Part shown: piece by piece, positions 11,316-23,100 of the stretch
Layout: each line of letters begins with the position of its first letter
How positions within the stretch are numbered: position 1 is the stretch's first letter
Source of the DNA: Nematopogon swammerdamellus
Taxonomy: Eukaryota; Arthropoda; Insecta; Lepidoptera; Adelidae
Length of the DNA: 64,000 nt
Direction of reading: 5' to 3'
Assembly: GCA_946902875.1 (NCBI GenBank)
Contig: OX336349.1
Location: 15,523,891-15,587,890 of the forward strand
Made by a program: the position numbers and the translations under genes
Notes under the pieces: generated by a model
What the model was told of the DNA's origin: nothing
Seen by the model: the letters and a program-made list of their open reading frames with translations, nothing else
The model's database searches: none

Positions 11316-11440
11316 CAATGACGTATCATGTATTCTACATAAAATCTCTTGGTTAATTTGTCCCCTCCCGAAACAGGCAAAACTCATAAGAGTATACAGC
11401 CAATTCTGTCGTACGTTAAAATCTACATAAAATCTCTTTG
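11316..11440. mobile_element. Short hAT-like MITE, 125 bp, longest of the micro-insertion family
   Basis: Starts CAATGACGTATCATGTA, ends TACATAAAATCTCTTTG, and is flanked by perfect 8-bp repeats GCCACACC (11308-11315, 11441-11448). The ends are imperfect inverted repeats. Confidence 0.75.
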
Positions 11441-11682
11441 GCCACACCCCGATTTTTTTTTAACTACTCATTGCCCATAGCAACAAGATTGGAATTGCCA
11501 GTTGTGCGTTTTTATCGCCAGATTAGGCTCCAATGCCGGGCTATCGGCTAGGTATATTTTATCTGCCGAACTCATTGATATTTTATAATAGGTATATCTA
11601 TGTTTTATTGAAATAATCAAATATAATTTAAATTAGAATTTAGATTTTTAACTACATAAAGACTAAATTAAAAACCTTATAA

Positions 11683-12121
11683 TTTTTTTAAACTGACACA
11701 GAACAGTTGGCTACATCACCAGTCACCTGCATTGGTGAACTAGGTGCATGTCAACCAGCGAATGTCAACGCTTCCCTTCGGTCGGACGGAAAACACGAAC
11801 TATTAACATAGGTAGCCGTTTCGACCGACTGGTCATTCAGTGAGGTGGTATCATGGGTGATATCAACCCGGGCGGGTTAAACCCTACCACCCGTAGACGG
11901 AAAACAATTGTTTAAAAAAAATATTTTTATGATTGAAGCTACCACCTAATAAGGTAATAATGGAAGGGAGTAGGGACAGACCTACAGTTTTACGTGGAAT
12001 CCGAACCACGAGCAGCCTCTAACGGTTGAGCGGTCACCTATTCAAGTACTGACCGCGCCCAGCTGTGGCTATGGATACGATCGACAGTCGACCGACCGCA
12101 CCACTGAGCTACCGAGGCTGA
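11683..12121 (-). repeat. S1 SINE, reversed copy
   Basis: Low end AACTGACACAGAACAGTTGG; high end ACCACTGAGCTACCGAGGCTG, the complement of the box-A-like head. Carries a small internal duplication around 11880-11945. Confidence 0.7.
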
Positions 12122-12260
12122 TGAACACACTGCCTATACAAATACAGACACGTGAGACGACGTTGTTGCGCACACACGCATTTCATACGAGTACTTACAT
12201 AGATGAACAAACATCACGTCAAGCTGCTGTCAACAACTCAATATTAATTTTTTTCGTTAT

Positions 12261-12535
12261 ACACGGTGTTGCAATTGCCCCCGTAATTTTTTAACTGACA
12301 TAAGGGGGTTATTCTATATGTGAAACTAAATAACTTCTATGGCGAAAAATTTTTTTTGAAACAAAAAAAAAAAGTTTTTTTTTTTCATACAAATTTTAAA
12401 TACTTATTCTCAAAATGTATGGAGAAAAAAAATTTTGTTTTCTTCAAATTAAAAAGTCGTAGAACAAAAGTTGTTCTATTTCACGTACAGAATCACCCCC
12501 TTTCGGGTTTTACGGTTGGGGTTGCAACACCGTGT
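12261..12535. mobile_element. MITE, about 275 bp, inverted ends ACACGGTGTTGCAA
   Basis: Left ACACGGTGTTGCAATTGCCC and right GGGGTTGCAACACCGTGT; the flanking AT on each side suggests a TA-type target. T-rich interior; the plus-strand frame inside is not a gene. Confidence 0.7.
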
Positions 12536-12559
12536 ATTTACCCGACGGGGCCAAGCAAA

Positions 12560-12700
12560 AAGAAGGGTAATACATACATACATACATAGAGTCACGCCTG
12601 TTTCCCGGTGGGGTAGGCAGAGACAAAAAACAAAGGTTGGCTGGGAGAGATCCTTGTAAGGGATAAGTCCGCCTTTGCCCCTCATATCGTTTGTTTCTGT
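12560..12700 (+). repeat. LINE 3-prime tail fragment
   Basis: (CATA)n, then GTTTCCCGGTGGGGTAGGCA, then GGGATAAGTCCGCCTTTGCC, tail motifs common in lepidopteran non-LTR elements. Confidence 0.5.
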
Positions 12701-13179
12701 AAAATGTTTTTGGAGCAATTACATGGCAATTGCGGTCATTTTGACGTTTCGGACTGTCGCGTGTAATCCATCAGGCACAAATTTGTGCTTCAGGCCCACC
12801 TGTGGCGCCCCGCCCGGGTGACTCTCCGGACATAAGATGTAACGCAAGCCGACGCATACAAATAGATACTTGCATACTTGACATCGGGATAATCCTCTGT
12901 TACGATAAAGATGATTATTTGGTGAATACTATGAAAAAAGAACCAATTCAATCCAAGCAAATTAGCTTGAGTAAACCGATAAATAATATTATGAAAACTA
13001 AATTTCTTATTACTAAATATTAAGATTTAATTGTGTGTTAGCGCAAATTAAGATTTTTCCTACTCACAAAATCGGAATAAAACGGATTATGCTGGGCTGG
13101 TGGCACTAATCGCCTTAGCACCACCATCCAGCTCAGCTGAACTGTCTGGTCAAGTCTCGTTTGTTGCTTGCGGAGCGGA
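12701..13179. other. No gene seen
   Basis: Unassigned sequence; one 73-codon open frame without recognisable features. Confidence 0.4.
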
Positions 13180-13194
13180 TATGCGATTAGGGCA

Positions 13195-13788
13195 CCTTCT
13201 TTACCATCATTTAATTTGCTTTCGATTACGTTTTGTTTATAGACGTCCAGAAATACCAGCCTTGCGGCTACAGAATCCAGACGTCTATCCCTGCACTCTT
13301 GCGAGTACAGTGATCATGTATGCCAGATCGAGGCCCCATAGCTGTACCGTTCTTTCGAAATAATCCCATGGGAAAAACACAGACTGAAGCCCTCCCCCAG
13401 CCGATCCGAGCCACCACCCGTCCACCTGAAGGAACCTCCGACCGAAGTCGAGAGCCGGGGGTGAAGCCATCACTGCCACTGGAGTCCAACAACAGCCTGT
13501 GCCCAGGGCCTCAGCGTTTTGTTCTAGCCGCAGCTTTTGTTTTCACTAGCTATGTGGAAAGCGTGGAAGTGCATATGACCACCACCTAATGTGTACCGGG
13601 GATCCACCGGTCTTGAAGAACTTACAGCGTCTTTGAGTCGTGAGAAATCCAACCCACATCCACATATAAGTGTGTGTTGCACCGACATACCAATCTACAT
13701 TATTCGCATGTCTACCAATTCTCCACATTGGTTAAGGAGCTCTTAAGTGGCTAAACACTCGCAGCTTTCGCTACTTATTCCGATTTAT
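13195..13788 (-). mobile_element. 5-prime-truncated retroposon, 15-bp target duplication
   Basis: Flanked by the perfect direct repeat TATGCGATTAGGGCA (13180-13194, 13789-13803). Its sequence is the reverse complement of 15297-15900. The 3-prime end (low coordinate) carries CTGGACGTCTATAAACAAAA and no poly(A). Confidence 0.85.
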
Positions 13789-13803
13789 TATGCGATTAGG
13801 GCA

Positions 13804-14700
13804 GCAGGAACAGGAGAGAGAACTCGCGAAGAGAGTTTTGGTCCAGAACGGATACAAGGGTAGAGCTTTGGCTCTCGCTTTGGCTGGCTTGTGCAGATCT
13901 TCTAGGACCACTACAAAACAGGAGCCCCAGCGACAAAAGCGTGCCTTCCATACATCAAAGGATTTTCGGTTCGAATAGGGAGGATATTGAACAAATAGCA
14001 TCAGAACAGTGCCTGTCTGCCCGCAACTGCTCGACCACGTTCCTCATCTCACTCGGTGCAAGTAGAAACATGACAAAATGTTGCACAACACACCGAAAGT
14101 TTAGTTTGAAACTGAACTAACGCGCGCAGTTAGATCCGGTCGTTTTATTTTAAGTTTTTTCTCTTTCTTTCTTCGGTGATTAATTTAATGAGGCATTAGG
14201 CACCTTATGGGTGGTTCGGTGCCACGTGTCGCGTTTCCTATAAAAAACAATCGAACCGTTCGCTCAGAATATTTCTACCAGTGTCACTGGGATCGCCGAC
14301 TGCGATCAAACTATCGCTGCATCAAGCACATATGTAAAGAATACCCTTGCTTCACGTGGATGAAAGTATGTTCTGCATATTTTACCCGTGGTAGTGGAAA
14401 TTATGTATAAGTAACTGTTGTACTTGTAGTGATAAATCCACCTTTGCCCACTCCTTCATTTCTTGTTTCTTGTCGTGTACTGTTCTTCCTTCAATTTGTG
14501 TGCAATAATGAGTTTCTATTCTATTCTATTCTAAAAACATGTTCAAATATTTCGTACAGGGAAATAGTACGAACGAACCAATTATGGCAACACAGAGCTC
14601 AGGTTAGCCAACTTGATGGCTCGAGGTAAAATAACTGTGAACGGTCTATACGTATTACCGTACAAAAGATACAGCCCTTAAAGTAGTGCGGACTGACGGA
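13804..14700. other. Sequence homologous to the 3-prime flank of Ly6 copy B, plus a LINE tail
   Basis: 14025-14135 and 14155-14370 match 52180-52295 and 52750-52870 in patches (CTCACTCGGTGCAA; CACTGGGATC... GATGAAAGTAT), so the tandem duplication reaches here. 14430-14535 is a LINE 3-prime tail ending TTTCTATTCTATTCTATTC. Confidence 0.55.
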
Positions 14701-14720
14701 CAGACTGTCGTCGTAGGCTT

Positions 14721-15900
14721 TAGGGTAGTCGCTGGGGAGCGATCGCAGTGGTTAGACTTCGGTCTACCCAAGGTGTCGGGCCCGGCCACTGGTGGCCGGG
14801 CCCGACACCTTGGGTAGACCCATAGACCCGTAGATCCATAGACCCGTATTATTCGCAGAGGCGTTTAGTCGTCCAAGGTGTCGGAGTTGGGTACTAGTAT
14901 CCGTGACGTTTCCCTATGCAGACCACACGGTGGCTACCCTTAAAACTAGCAGTTGGCTACCCTATCCCGCAACTGGGCGGTGTAACGGGCGTCACTGTTA
15001 GAAATAATGTGTGGTAGAGAACTTGTTCTCGACGATTACTCATTAAACGTTGCTAGTCTAACATGAGTACTAAGTTGGGGGTTCCTCTTAGCTCACGCTG
15101 CTGACTCCACTCAGGTCGGTGGGTCAAATGAGATACTACCCTAAAGGCTGGGTTGAGTACTGCGGGGTTCCGTTAAAAGCCCCAGAATGCTTCGTGCTTC
15201 TGCACGGAACACTGGAGTTGGTCTCGCAGGGGTTGTGGTTTAGCGTTGATTCCCTGGTGCTTCCGTACTTGTGTAGTTAAAGCACCTAACACGGGAATAA
15301 GTAGCGAAAGCTGCGAGTGGTGAGCCACTTAGAGCTCCGTAACCAATGTGGAGAATTGGTAGACATGCGAATAATGTAGATCGGTATGTCGGTGCAACAC
15401 ACACTTATATGTGGATGTGGGATGGATTTCTCACGAGCTAATGACGCTGACGTAAGTCTGTCATTCGAGACCGGTGGATCCCCGGTACACATTAGGTGGT
15501 GGTCATATGCACTTCCACGCATATACATAGCTGGTGAAAACAAAAGCCTTTGGGCTAGCACAAAACGCTGAGGCTCTGGGCACAGGTTGTGGTTGGATAG
15601 GGTGCTGACCCCAGTGGCAGTGAAGGCTTCACCCCCGGCTCTCGACTTCGGTCGGGGGTTCCTTCGGGTGGACGGGTGGTGGCTCGAATCGGCTGGGGAA
15701 AGGTCGCAGCCTGTGTTTCCCATGGGATTTTTTCGGAAGAACGGATGTTCGACAGAGCAGCTATGGGGCCTCGATCTGGCATACATGATCACTGTACTCG
15801 CAAGAGTGCAGGTTGTAGACGTCTTGATTTTGTAGCCGAAAGGCTGGTATTTCTGGACGTCTATAAACAAAACGTAAATCAATAAACGATAGTAAAAGAG
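14721..15900 (+). mobile_element. Longest copy of the same retroposon, 1180 bp, 15-bp target duplication
   Basis: Flanked by TGTCGTCGTAGGCTT (14706-14720, 15901-15915). No continuous coding frame on the sense strand. Carries an exact 60-bp palindrome near its 5-prime end. The 3-prime end reads CTATAAACAAAACGTAAATC then GATAGTAAAAGAG, without poly(A). The 270-codon frame on its minus strand is antisense. Confidence 0.8.
14761..14820. repeat. Perfect palindrome, 29-bp arms, 2-nt spacer
   Basis: GGTCTACCCAAGGTGTCGGG begins the left arm and CCCGACACCTTGGGTAGACC ends the right; the spacer is TG. Very GC-rich compared with the surroundings. Confidence 0.9.
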
Positions 15901-15915
15901 TGTCGTCGTAGGCTT

Positions 15916-16226
15916 AGTAATACTACTGATTATTACAAAGCATACATGTAAATAACATTGTTTGATAACAAAGTGTTCGTTCGGTTTGGCCCGCCCGGTA
16001 GACGGCTGGTTGGTCGATCGATTCACGCACACACAAATCCTATCGTATAATGTGTAACTTGAGAAGGTGGTTGGTTGATTCACATACAGTTCATTCATTG
16101 TGTTGTCACCCTACCGACATATTTGTTTGTTACTTCACTCATACCACTTTCCTTCGAGCAGAAGTATGCCGAAGTGTTCACGAAAGGAGCCGCAATGTCT
16201 TTCAGGTGTCCCACCGGACCCGTCGT
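15916..16226. other. No gene seen
   Basis: Unassigned sequence downstream of Ly6 copy A with no open frame of note. Confidence 0.4.
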
Positions 16227-16227
16227 C

Positions 16228-16414
16228 TGAGGGCCTAGTCCGAGTTTACGTGACAGCTACGTAAACGTCAAATACCGATCGAATTAAGTTTTTATGTATG
16301 GAGCTCTCTAGTGGCGCCGCGGTGAGCGTATTGTGCTCCCATACATAAAAACTCAATTCGATCGGTATTTGACGTTTACGTAGCTGTCACGTTAACTCGG
16401 ACTAGGCCCTCTGA
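16228..16414. mobile_element. Palindromic MITE, copy 1
   Basis: GGGCCTAGTCCGAGTTTACG and its complement bound two arms of about 80 bp around a GGCGCCGCGGTGAGCG centre. Lies just past the poly(A) signal of Ly6 copy A. Confidence 0.85.
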
Positions 16415-16584
16415 ACAGCGGAAGTAGCAATGACAAATTAGGGGATGTGACGCGTCGGAGACTGGGGAATCGGGTAGTAAATCATTAGATGGGTTGGATC
16501 GTTGCCAAACGTTCAGATGCCATAAAGGCGAAAATCTGCAACGTGACAGTAAGCTGACGAGTGACGACTTCAAAAGATAATCAT

Positions 16585-16595
16585 TTTATTTTATT
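16585..16595 (-). terminator. Candidate poly(A) signals, Ly6 copy A
   Basis: Two overlapping AATAAA motifs on the minus strand, conserved at the matching place in copy B (52959-52969). A 188-bp palindromic MITE lies between the stop codon and these signals. Confidence 0.55.
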
Positions 16596-16682
16596 TACTG
16601 AAGCGATTTTATTGCCATGCTATAAGAAAAACAGGTCGTCCTAAACGATTATTTCCATCCATGAATCAATTGGAATTACACA

Positions 16683-16870
16683 CAGAAGGCCTAGTCCGAG
16701 TTAACGTGACAGCTACGTAAACGTCAAATACCGATCGAATTGAGTTTTTATGTATGGGAGCACAATACGCCCACCGCGGCGCCACTAGAGAGCTCCATAC
16801 ATAAAAACTTAAATTCGATCGGTATTTGACGTTTACGTAGCTGTCACGTAAACTCGGACTAGGCCCTCTG
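16683..16870. mobile_element. Palindromic MITE, copy 2, inside the 3-prime UTR of Ly6 copy A
   Basis: CAGAAGGCCTAGTCCGAGTT to AACTCGGACTAGGCCCTCTG, arms about 80 bp. The matching place in copy B (53050-53062, ATTACATACTGATAAA) has no insertion. Confidence 0.9.
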
Positions 16871-16935
16871 ATAAAAAAATATTTTCAGCTAAAGGTATAA
16901 AGGACATAATCTTTCATCCAAGCTTGAGAAGGTGT

Positions 16936-17180
16936 CTAGTAGCAAGTGAGGTAAGCCAGTACAGCGGCGCCGGCCGCCAGGGAGAGGGAAGCGGCTGTGC
17001 CGGCAGCCCCGTTGCATTTTTCCCCGCTGCATACGCTGCAGTGCTTGAGATTGGTCTTGATGGACTGCGTTAGGGCTAGGGGGCCTTGGATGTTATTCTC
17101 GAATTCCGAGCAGGTCTTGTTCATGTTGTAGGAAGGTCCTTCCACACACGTACGCATTATCGTAACGCCTATCGCGTTGT
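16936..17180 (-). CDS. Ly6 copy A exon 4 with GPI-signal tail and stop
   Basis: Acceptor TATTCGTTTCAG lies above 17180. Encodes 80 residues after the junction Asp, from NAIGVTIMRTCVEG to AYLTCY and TAG. Contains HCSVCSGEKCNG and the hydrophobic GPI tail. It is two residues longer than copy B around the TQSIKTN segment. Confidence 0.88.
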
Positions 17181-20100
17181 CTGAAACGAATATAAGTACA
17201 TTTTCCAATGAAGTCCTGACAGTGAAAGTGTAAATTGAAGAAAAACATTATTGTGAAACACCTAGGCATGATAAACAGTAATGGGGCTTAAGTTGTGGTA
17301 TACATCAGTTTTTCTCACGTACGAGAGTAAATGGAGATTTAATATAAGTAACTGAAATGAAAATATCTGCTTGCCTTTTTAACTCATTCAGGCAGGTTAC
17401 AACAAACAAACAAGAGGCTGCGTCTGACTCGAATTTCAAGAAGTTTACCCACAGAGCATGGAACTGCGCGCAAATATTACTCACCTGACAGATTCAGTTT
17501 TAATATATGTAATACTTCATCTATCAGCGCAGATCTATAGCTTTTTGAAAACACGATTTGTGCGACAAGGCTTCAAATGAACGTGGGTGACAGCTGAACT
17601 AACGCCGCCACAGTGCTGCCAGATGACCGTCTCGCGTTTCCCCCGTTCACGCGTAGTTGTGGGAATAACGGCTGTTTTTCAACAGCACGTTAGAATGATC
17701 TGCTGTTTTTATATAGCTGCTGTTTCAAAGTGCTATATTGCTATAATGCTGTCTTTGGTGCTGACGTTGGAATTTGAACGTAACGCTGTTGGAATAACTA
17801 GCATAATTGAAATAAGAGATAAATATTAGTGTTATAACAATCGCGGGAATACAGCAGGCAGACAGATCATTAATCTGTCTGTGGTAATTTTTTTTTTAAT
17901 TATTGGCTTGGATGCCGGGTCCTTCTGCCATTTCTTTAAAATTTATATAATATTTTCGACGGTATTTATTATGTATTTGTAAAGGGTTTTATAATATTTT
18001 TATTCGGTTAATAAATCAGTAATTTTAAGATTGCACAACTTGTCATTGTAATCTTGGCATTTTCACAAATATTGCTAATCCTATGGTTCAATCACTATAT
18101 TATATAAGCCATGTTTTTATTCCTATTAAAATATATCTAGTAAACAGTAGCTAGACACGTTAAGTTGCTATATAAACTGCTGTCTGCTGCTGCTGTATAA
18201 GTCTGCTCATAGCAAGCAACGAGCGCGCACTGCTATACCTACTGCTGTTGTTGCTGTTGCTGTTTCTAACAAACAGCAGTCCAATTATATTATAATATTT
18301 CTAATGTGCTAGTCCGCTGTTTTATTTAATTATTTAAAATGTAACCTTTAGTCATTGTATTAAGGGTGTTACAAAATACTACTAACACTGTCCTCTATCG
18401 AGCGAGAGCTTCACATACTTACAGGCTACACTACAAATATTTTTTATTATATCAACTAGATGGCGGTACGTACGAGTATAAATAGCAAAACAGCATTATA
18501 GCAAACAGCAGGAAAGGTGGAATATTTGTAACGTTATAACTGCTGTAAATTTATAATAGAATATATTGCCTGCTATATAATAATTTCCACGCGTACGTTA
18601 GTATCACTTCTTAGACTTCGATTTCTGTTAACAACACCAAAGATTATCTGTTATTTTATTAGAGAGCAAGTCTTCCTAAAATTCAATACATAAAATAAAA
18701 AATAAGTAAGTACCTACTTACTTTATATGTACTACTTATACATACATTTTCTTTTGCAAAGATATTTTCCCCTAGTGTAAGGAAATTTTCAAAATTGACA
18801 ACATTAATGCTGCAACAGCGCCCTCCCACAAACGTCATCCACGTTCATTTCAAGCCTTGTCGCACTGTAACTTCGCTCGATAGAAAAAAATCATGAACAT
18901 GCCAATGACGTATCATGTAGAACATGCCTCTGAATTTAGTTATAAAACGTATTTAAGACAACGTGACCAAATCAAAGCTTTGGAAAAAGTTTATTTTATT
19001 TGGTGAATATATCCGTAGCTTTTTACTTTTTTGGGTTTGGAATAGAAAAATAAAAACCTAATTTTCGCTTTGATTGTTTTTTTTTTATGTAATCCGGTAT
19101 GGGTGGCTGAGTCGGAGGGGCCAAAGCGCATGCTCCGACCAGCCAATATCACCTCCGAGAAGGTAGGTGCCATACCGGAGACTTCCCTGGATTGCTGGCC
19201 ATACTGGACTAGAGGACACAACCGAGGTTGCTATGCGGCCATCTTACATCCAGTACGGTGGTATTAACCCAGTCGGCTACAATTTGAGCCTACCACCTAG
19301 TAAGGGGCAAGGGAAGGGACCTACAGTTTTACACCGGTTCCGAACGGTGAAGCAGCAGGTGTATTGTGTTGCATCCTACTCCAACCAAAGAAAGCGGCGC
19401 CTTGAAAGAGGAGAACGGGTGAATACGGGTTGACAGGGCCTTAATAATCTTTTAAAATTTGTTTATACTGTAAATAATAATGTTCTTGTGAGCGGTAGGT
19501 AGTACGGGTTAATTATTTGTAAGTAACTATAATTCTTATATATATAAGGTACTAACAGAACATTGTGACTTGCGAAGTTTGGAGTTCTTCTTCTCATTGA
19601 AATAGAACTGGCGGAATTTTCTACGTATCCAAAAGTAGGTTACCTCCGTGCAATTATACAATACACAATCAAAGAGGGGACTTATTCGTTTCATCTTCAT
19701 AAATGAAATGAGAGATACACTGTATCGAACGCTTCAGTTGGGTTTTGAATCTTGAGAAAAAATAAGCCTCACCGAGGATAATTTTGACGCAGTATCTGGG
19801 GAGGTCCGTTGTCTGAGGAGCTGGCAAAAGTTTCTGCAGATAGGTTTGGTAGAAGGCATTAACTTCGTACGACTCGCAGTTCTGTAAACAAGATAATAAT
19901 TTGTTTACAGTTGAGCCGATTTTCGGAGACACGTTTGTTTATTGGTAGCGCCACATGACGTGGTATCGTTGCATCTACTGCAGGTGGCCAACGATACCCA
20001 CGGACATTTGGTGAAGATAGGGGATGGCGAATGTCATGCCTGCCTGACAGGAGCCTTTTCATGTCCTAGGTTTACTTGGGAGGAAATATATAATTTAAGC

Positions 20101-23100
20101 TTCGTGCCATCTTTAATTTATAATTTCTGTCCAGATGTGACGTGAATTTATTTAGAAAGAGACATGCGTTGTAGTATATCTCCACGTAATTATTGACAAC
20201 ATCGTCTCCTTCATAGTACATAAATACAACTTACTTCACACTATACACAATTTACTCTTTTCATTCTTCTTCTTCTTCTGACGAATTTCTGAGCAACGTG
20301 AGCGCCGGCAGTGCTCTCCCTCTAGATGAGCAGCTTAATTCCACATTTTCCAAATACCTATCCTAAAAACTTAACTTCGTTCATATTAATGCTCAGAGCA
20401 TTCCCTCGCACTACGCCGATCTCCTCACGACGTTTTCAAGTAATCACATCCACGTAGTCTTTGTTTCTGAGACCTTTTTTTTTATCGAAAGCGCGACATA
20501 TGGCGCCGAGCCACCCATTAAGTGTCTACCGACGCCCATGGACATTCGGTCGTATGCGGGGGTTGCGAATGCCATGCCGGCCTGACAGGTGCCCATTCAC
20601 GCCCCTCTCGAAGGATCCGAGACTGTACTTGGGGGGAATATATGAGCAGGGAGAGCGTTCCAGAGATTACCGGTTCTGTAGAGGAAAAATCTGCAGAATA
20701 GATTGGTACGCATACGCGGTAAGTCCAGCGTATAGGGATGCAATCCCTGCCCAGTGCGTGTGGTGTGGAGGTGGAAAGGGGACGGCGGGATTGCGTTAAA
20801 CAGCTTCTCCGAGCCCTCCCCATCGAATAAGCGATAGAACACACTTAGGGAGCCGACATCCCTATGGTGTTGCAGTGGTTCTAGATCGCGGGACATTTCG
20901 GGGTCACCCACTAGTCGCACGGCTCGACGCTGGATCGAGTCCAAAGGCGCAAGCTGGTATTTGGCAGAGGAGCCATCCCGCAGGTGCGAGTAGTACTCCA
21001 AGCAGGACCTGATCTGCGATTTATACAAAAGCAGCGTCCGCATACGACACAAACGACAGTTCAGGTCGTGCAACAGTTCGACTCCGAGGACCCCGAGGTG
21101 TTCGCTTAATTTAAGCGACGTGCCTTGGAATGAAGGAGCCGGTGTGAACGCCGCTCTCTTCTCACTAAACGCGCAAACTTGTTACTATAGCCCTAATTTG
21201 TCCATTAACTACTTTTCCTCTTTTGAGACATTCCTCGAAGAGCACTGTCCCCAGTATGCTCACACTATTATAATGGGTGATATCAACACATGTCTTATCA
21301 GGGATGACCACTGAGCCAGAAGGCTCAGGTCTCTGATCTCCTCGGTCAACATGAACATTCTTCCACTTGATGCCATGCATCACCTTCCTAACTGCGAGCC
21401 TTCTTTGACCTCATTATATCTTCCTCTACAGATCACGTCAGTGAACATGGTCAACTCACGGCGCCCGGTTTTTCTCACCACGATCTCATTCTCTTATCAT
21501 ACAAGATACGTCCTCCCAAAGCCAGAAAGAAGGTTCTTATGCAGCGTAACTTTAAGGACTTAAATGTGGAGGGAATACGCACGCAGCATTGACTGGTCCT
21601 CTGTCCTCACTGCCTTCACTGTCGATGTGATGGTGGACGTATTTACTGCTAAATGAACTGCTCCCTTTGACATTCACTTGTGGATTAGTATAATATTTGT
21701 ATGTAGTATCTACGTTCTATACACGTGTGTGTATGTCTATGCTGTTTGTATTTTATGTATTGTATAAATTGGTATGTATGTTACATGTAGGTATATTCAT
21801 AAAAATAATTCCTCCTCCTTTTCGCTTGCACTACCCATATTTTTTCTCTGTATTTTATTCCTCATCACCCAAAGGTTGACTGGAAGAAATCACGTGTAGT
21901 GATAAGTAAGCCTTTGCGCACTCCTGTATTTCTGGTTTTTTGTTGAGTACCTACTGTTCTTCCTTAAAGGACAATGGGCGTTTTGGTACCCCCCACCAAC
22001 CACCACCAACAGCAATGAGTCATATGTCGTTGGAAAGGTCTTTTAATATGTATCAATACTTACTATGACGGCTCAGCCCAAAGAGTTGTGCTTTCGGAGA
22101 TATACTGATTTTTTTATATAGGTATGCTTTAATAGTCTTCATTATACAAAAAACATGTTATAACATGTGAATGGTGTTGTATTATTTATTAACTCAGACA
22201 GAACATCGACAGTAACCAACCGCGGGCTGTATTATCCCCTCCCCCGAACCCACCAACACCCCACCCCCCTCCCCCGCCATTCCTCGATGCGTGCGTATGC
22301 GCAGGCAGCATACAGGTAAGGTAGGTAGTCCTTCGATTGTATTTTTTTTTATGTAATCCGGTATGGGTGGCTGAGTTGGAGGGGCCAAAGCGCATGCTCC
22401 GACAAGCTATCACTTTTTTTTATTTTTATGGTAACTGACACGGATGCCTACATCACCTACAACATCCGTGATGTCAGACGGGCGTGTCATGTCAGTGCTT
22501 CCCTTCTATCGTGCCGGCTACGCTGAACTGGATGGAAAAAACAAACTATTTACATAGCCGTTTTGACCGACCTCTCATTCAGTGCGGTGGTACCAACCCT
22601 GGCGGGTTGAACCCTACCACCGAGTAAGGTAGGAAGGGAAGGGACCTACAGTTTTACGTGGAATCCGAACCACGGTCAGCCTCCAACCTGACATCACGGA
22701 TGTTGTAGGTGATGTAGGCATCCGTGTCAGTTACCATAAAAATAAAAAAAAGTGATAGCTTGTCGGAGCATGCGCTTTGGCCCCTCCAACTCAGCCACCC
22801 ATACCGGATTACATAAAAAAATACAATCGAACGACTACCTACCTTACCTGTATGCTGCCTGCGCATACGCACGCATCGAGGAATGGTGGGGGAGGGGGGT
22901 GGGGTGTTGTGGGTTCGGGGGAGGGGGTAATACAGCCCGCGGTTTGTCACTGTCGATGTTCTGTCTGAGTTAATAAATAATACAACACCATTCACATGTT
23001 ATTAACATGTTTTTTGTCTAATGAAGACTATTATAGCATACCTATATAAAAAAATCAGTATATCTCCGAAAGCACAACTCTTTGGGATGAGCCGTCATAG

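Noticed and set aside
13195..15900. One 2.7-kb element with 550-bp inverted ends
   Set aside because: Each arm has its own 15-bp target duplication with a different sequence, so there are two independent insertions.
15286..16098. 270-codon open frame on the minus strand, the second longest in the window
   Set aside because: It is antisense to the 14721-15900 retroposon and runs past its target duplication into unrelated DNA; no domain or splice signals.
22752..22973. Mirror-image pair of open frames (with 22189-22413 on the other strand)
   Set aside because: They come from the two arms of the foldback and have no family resemblance.
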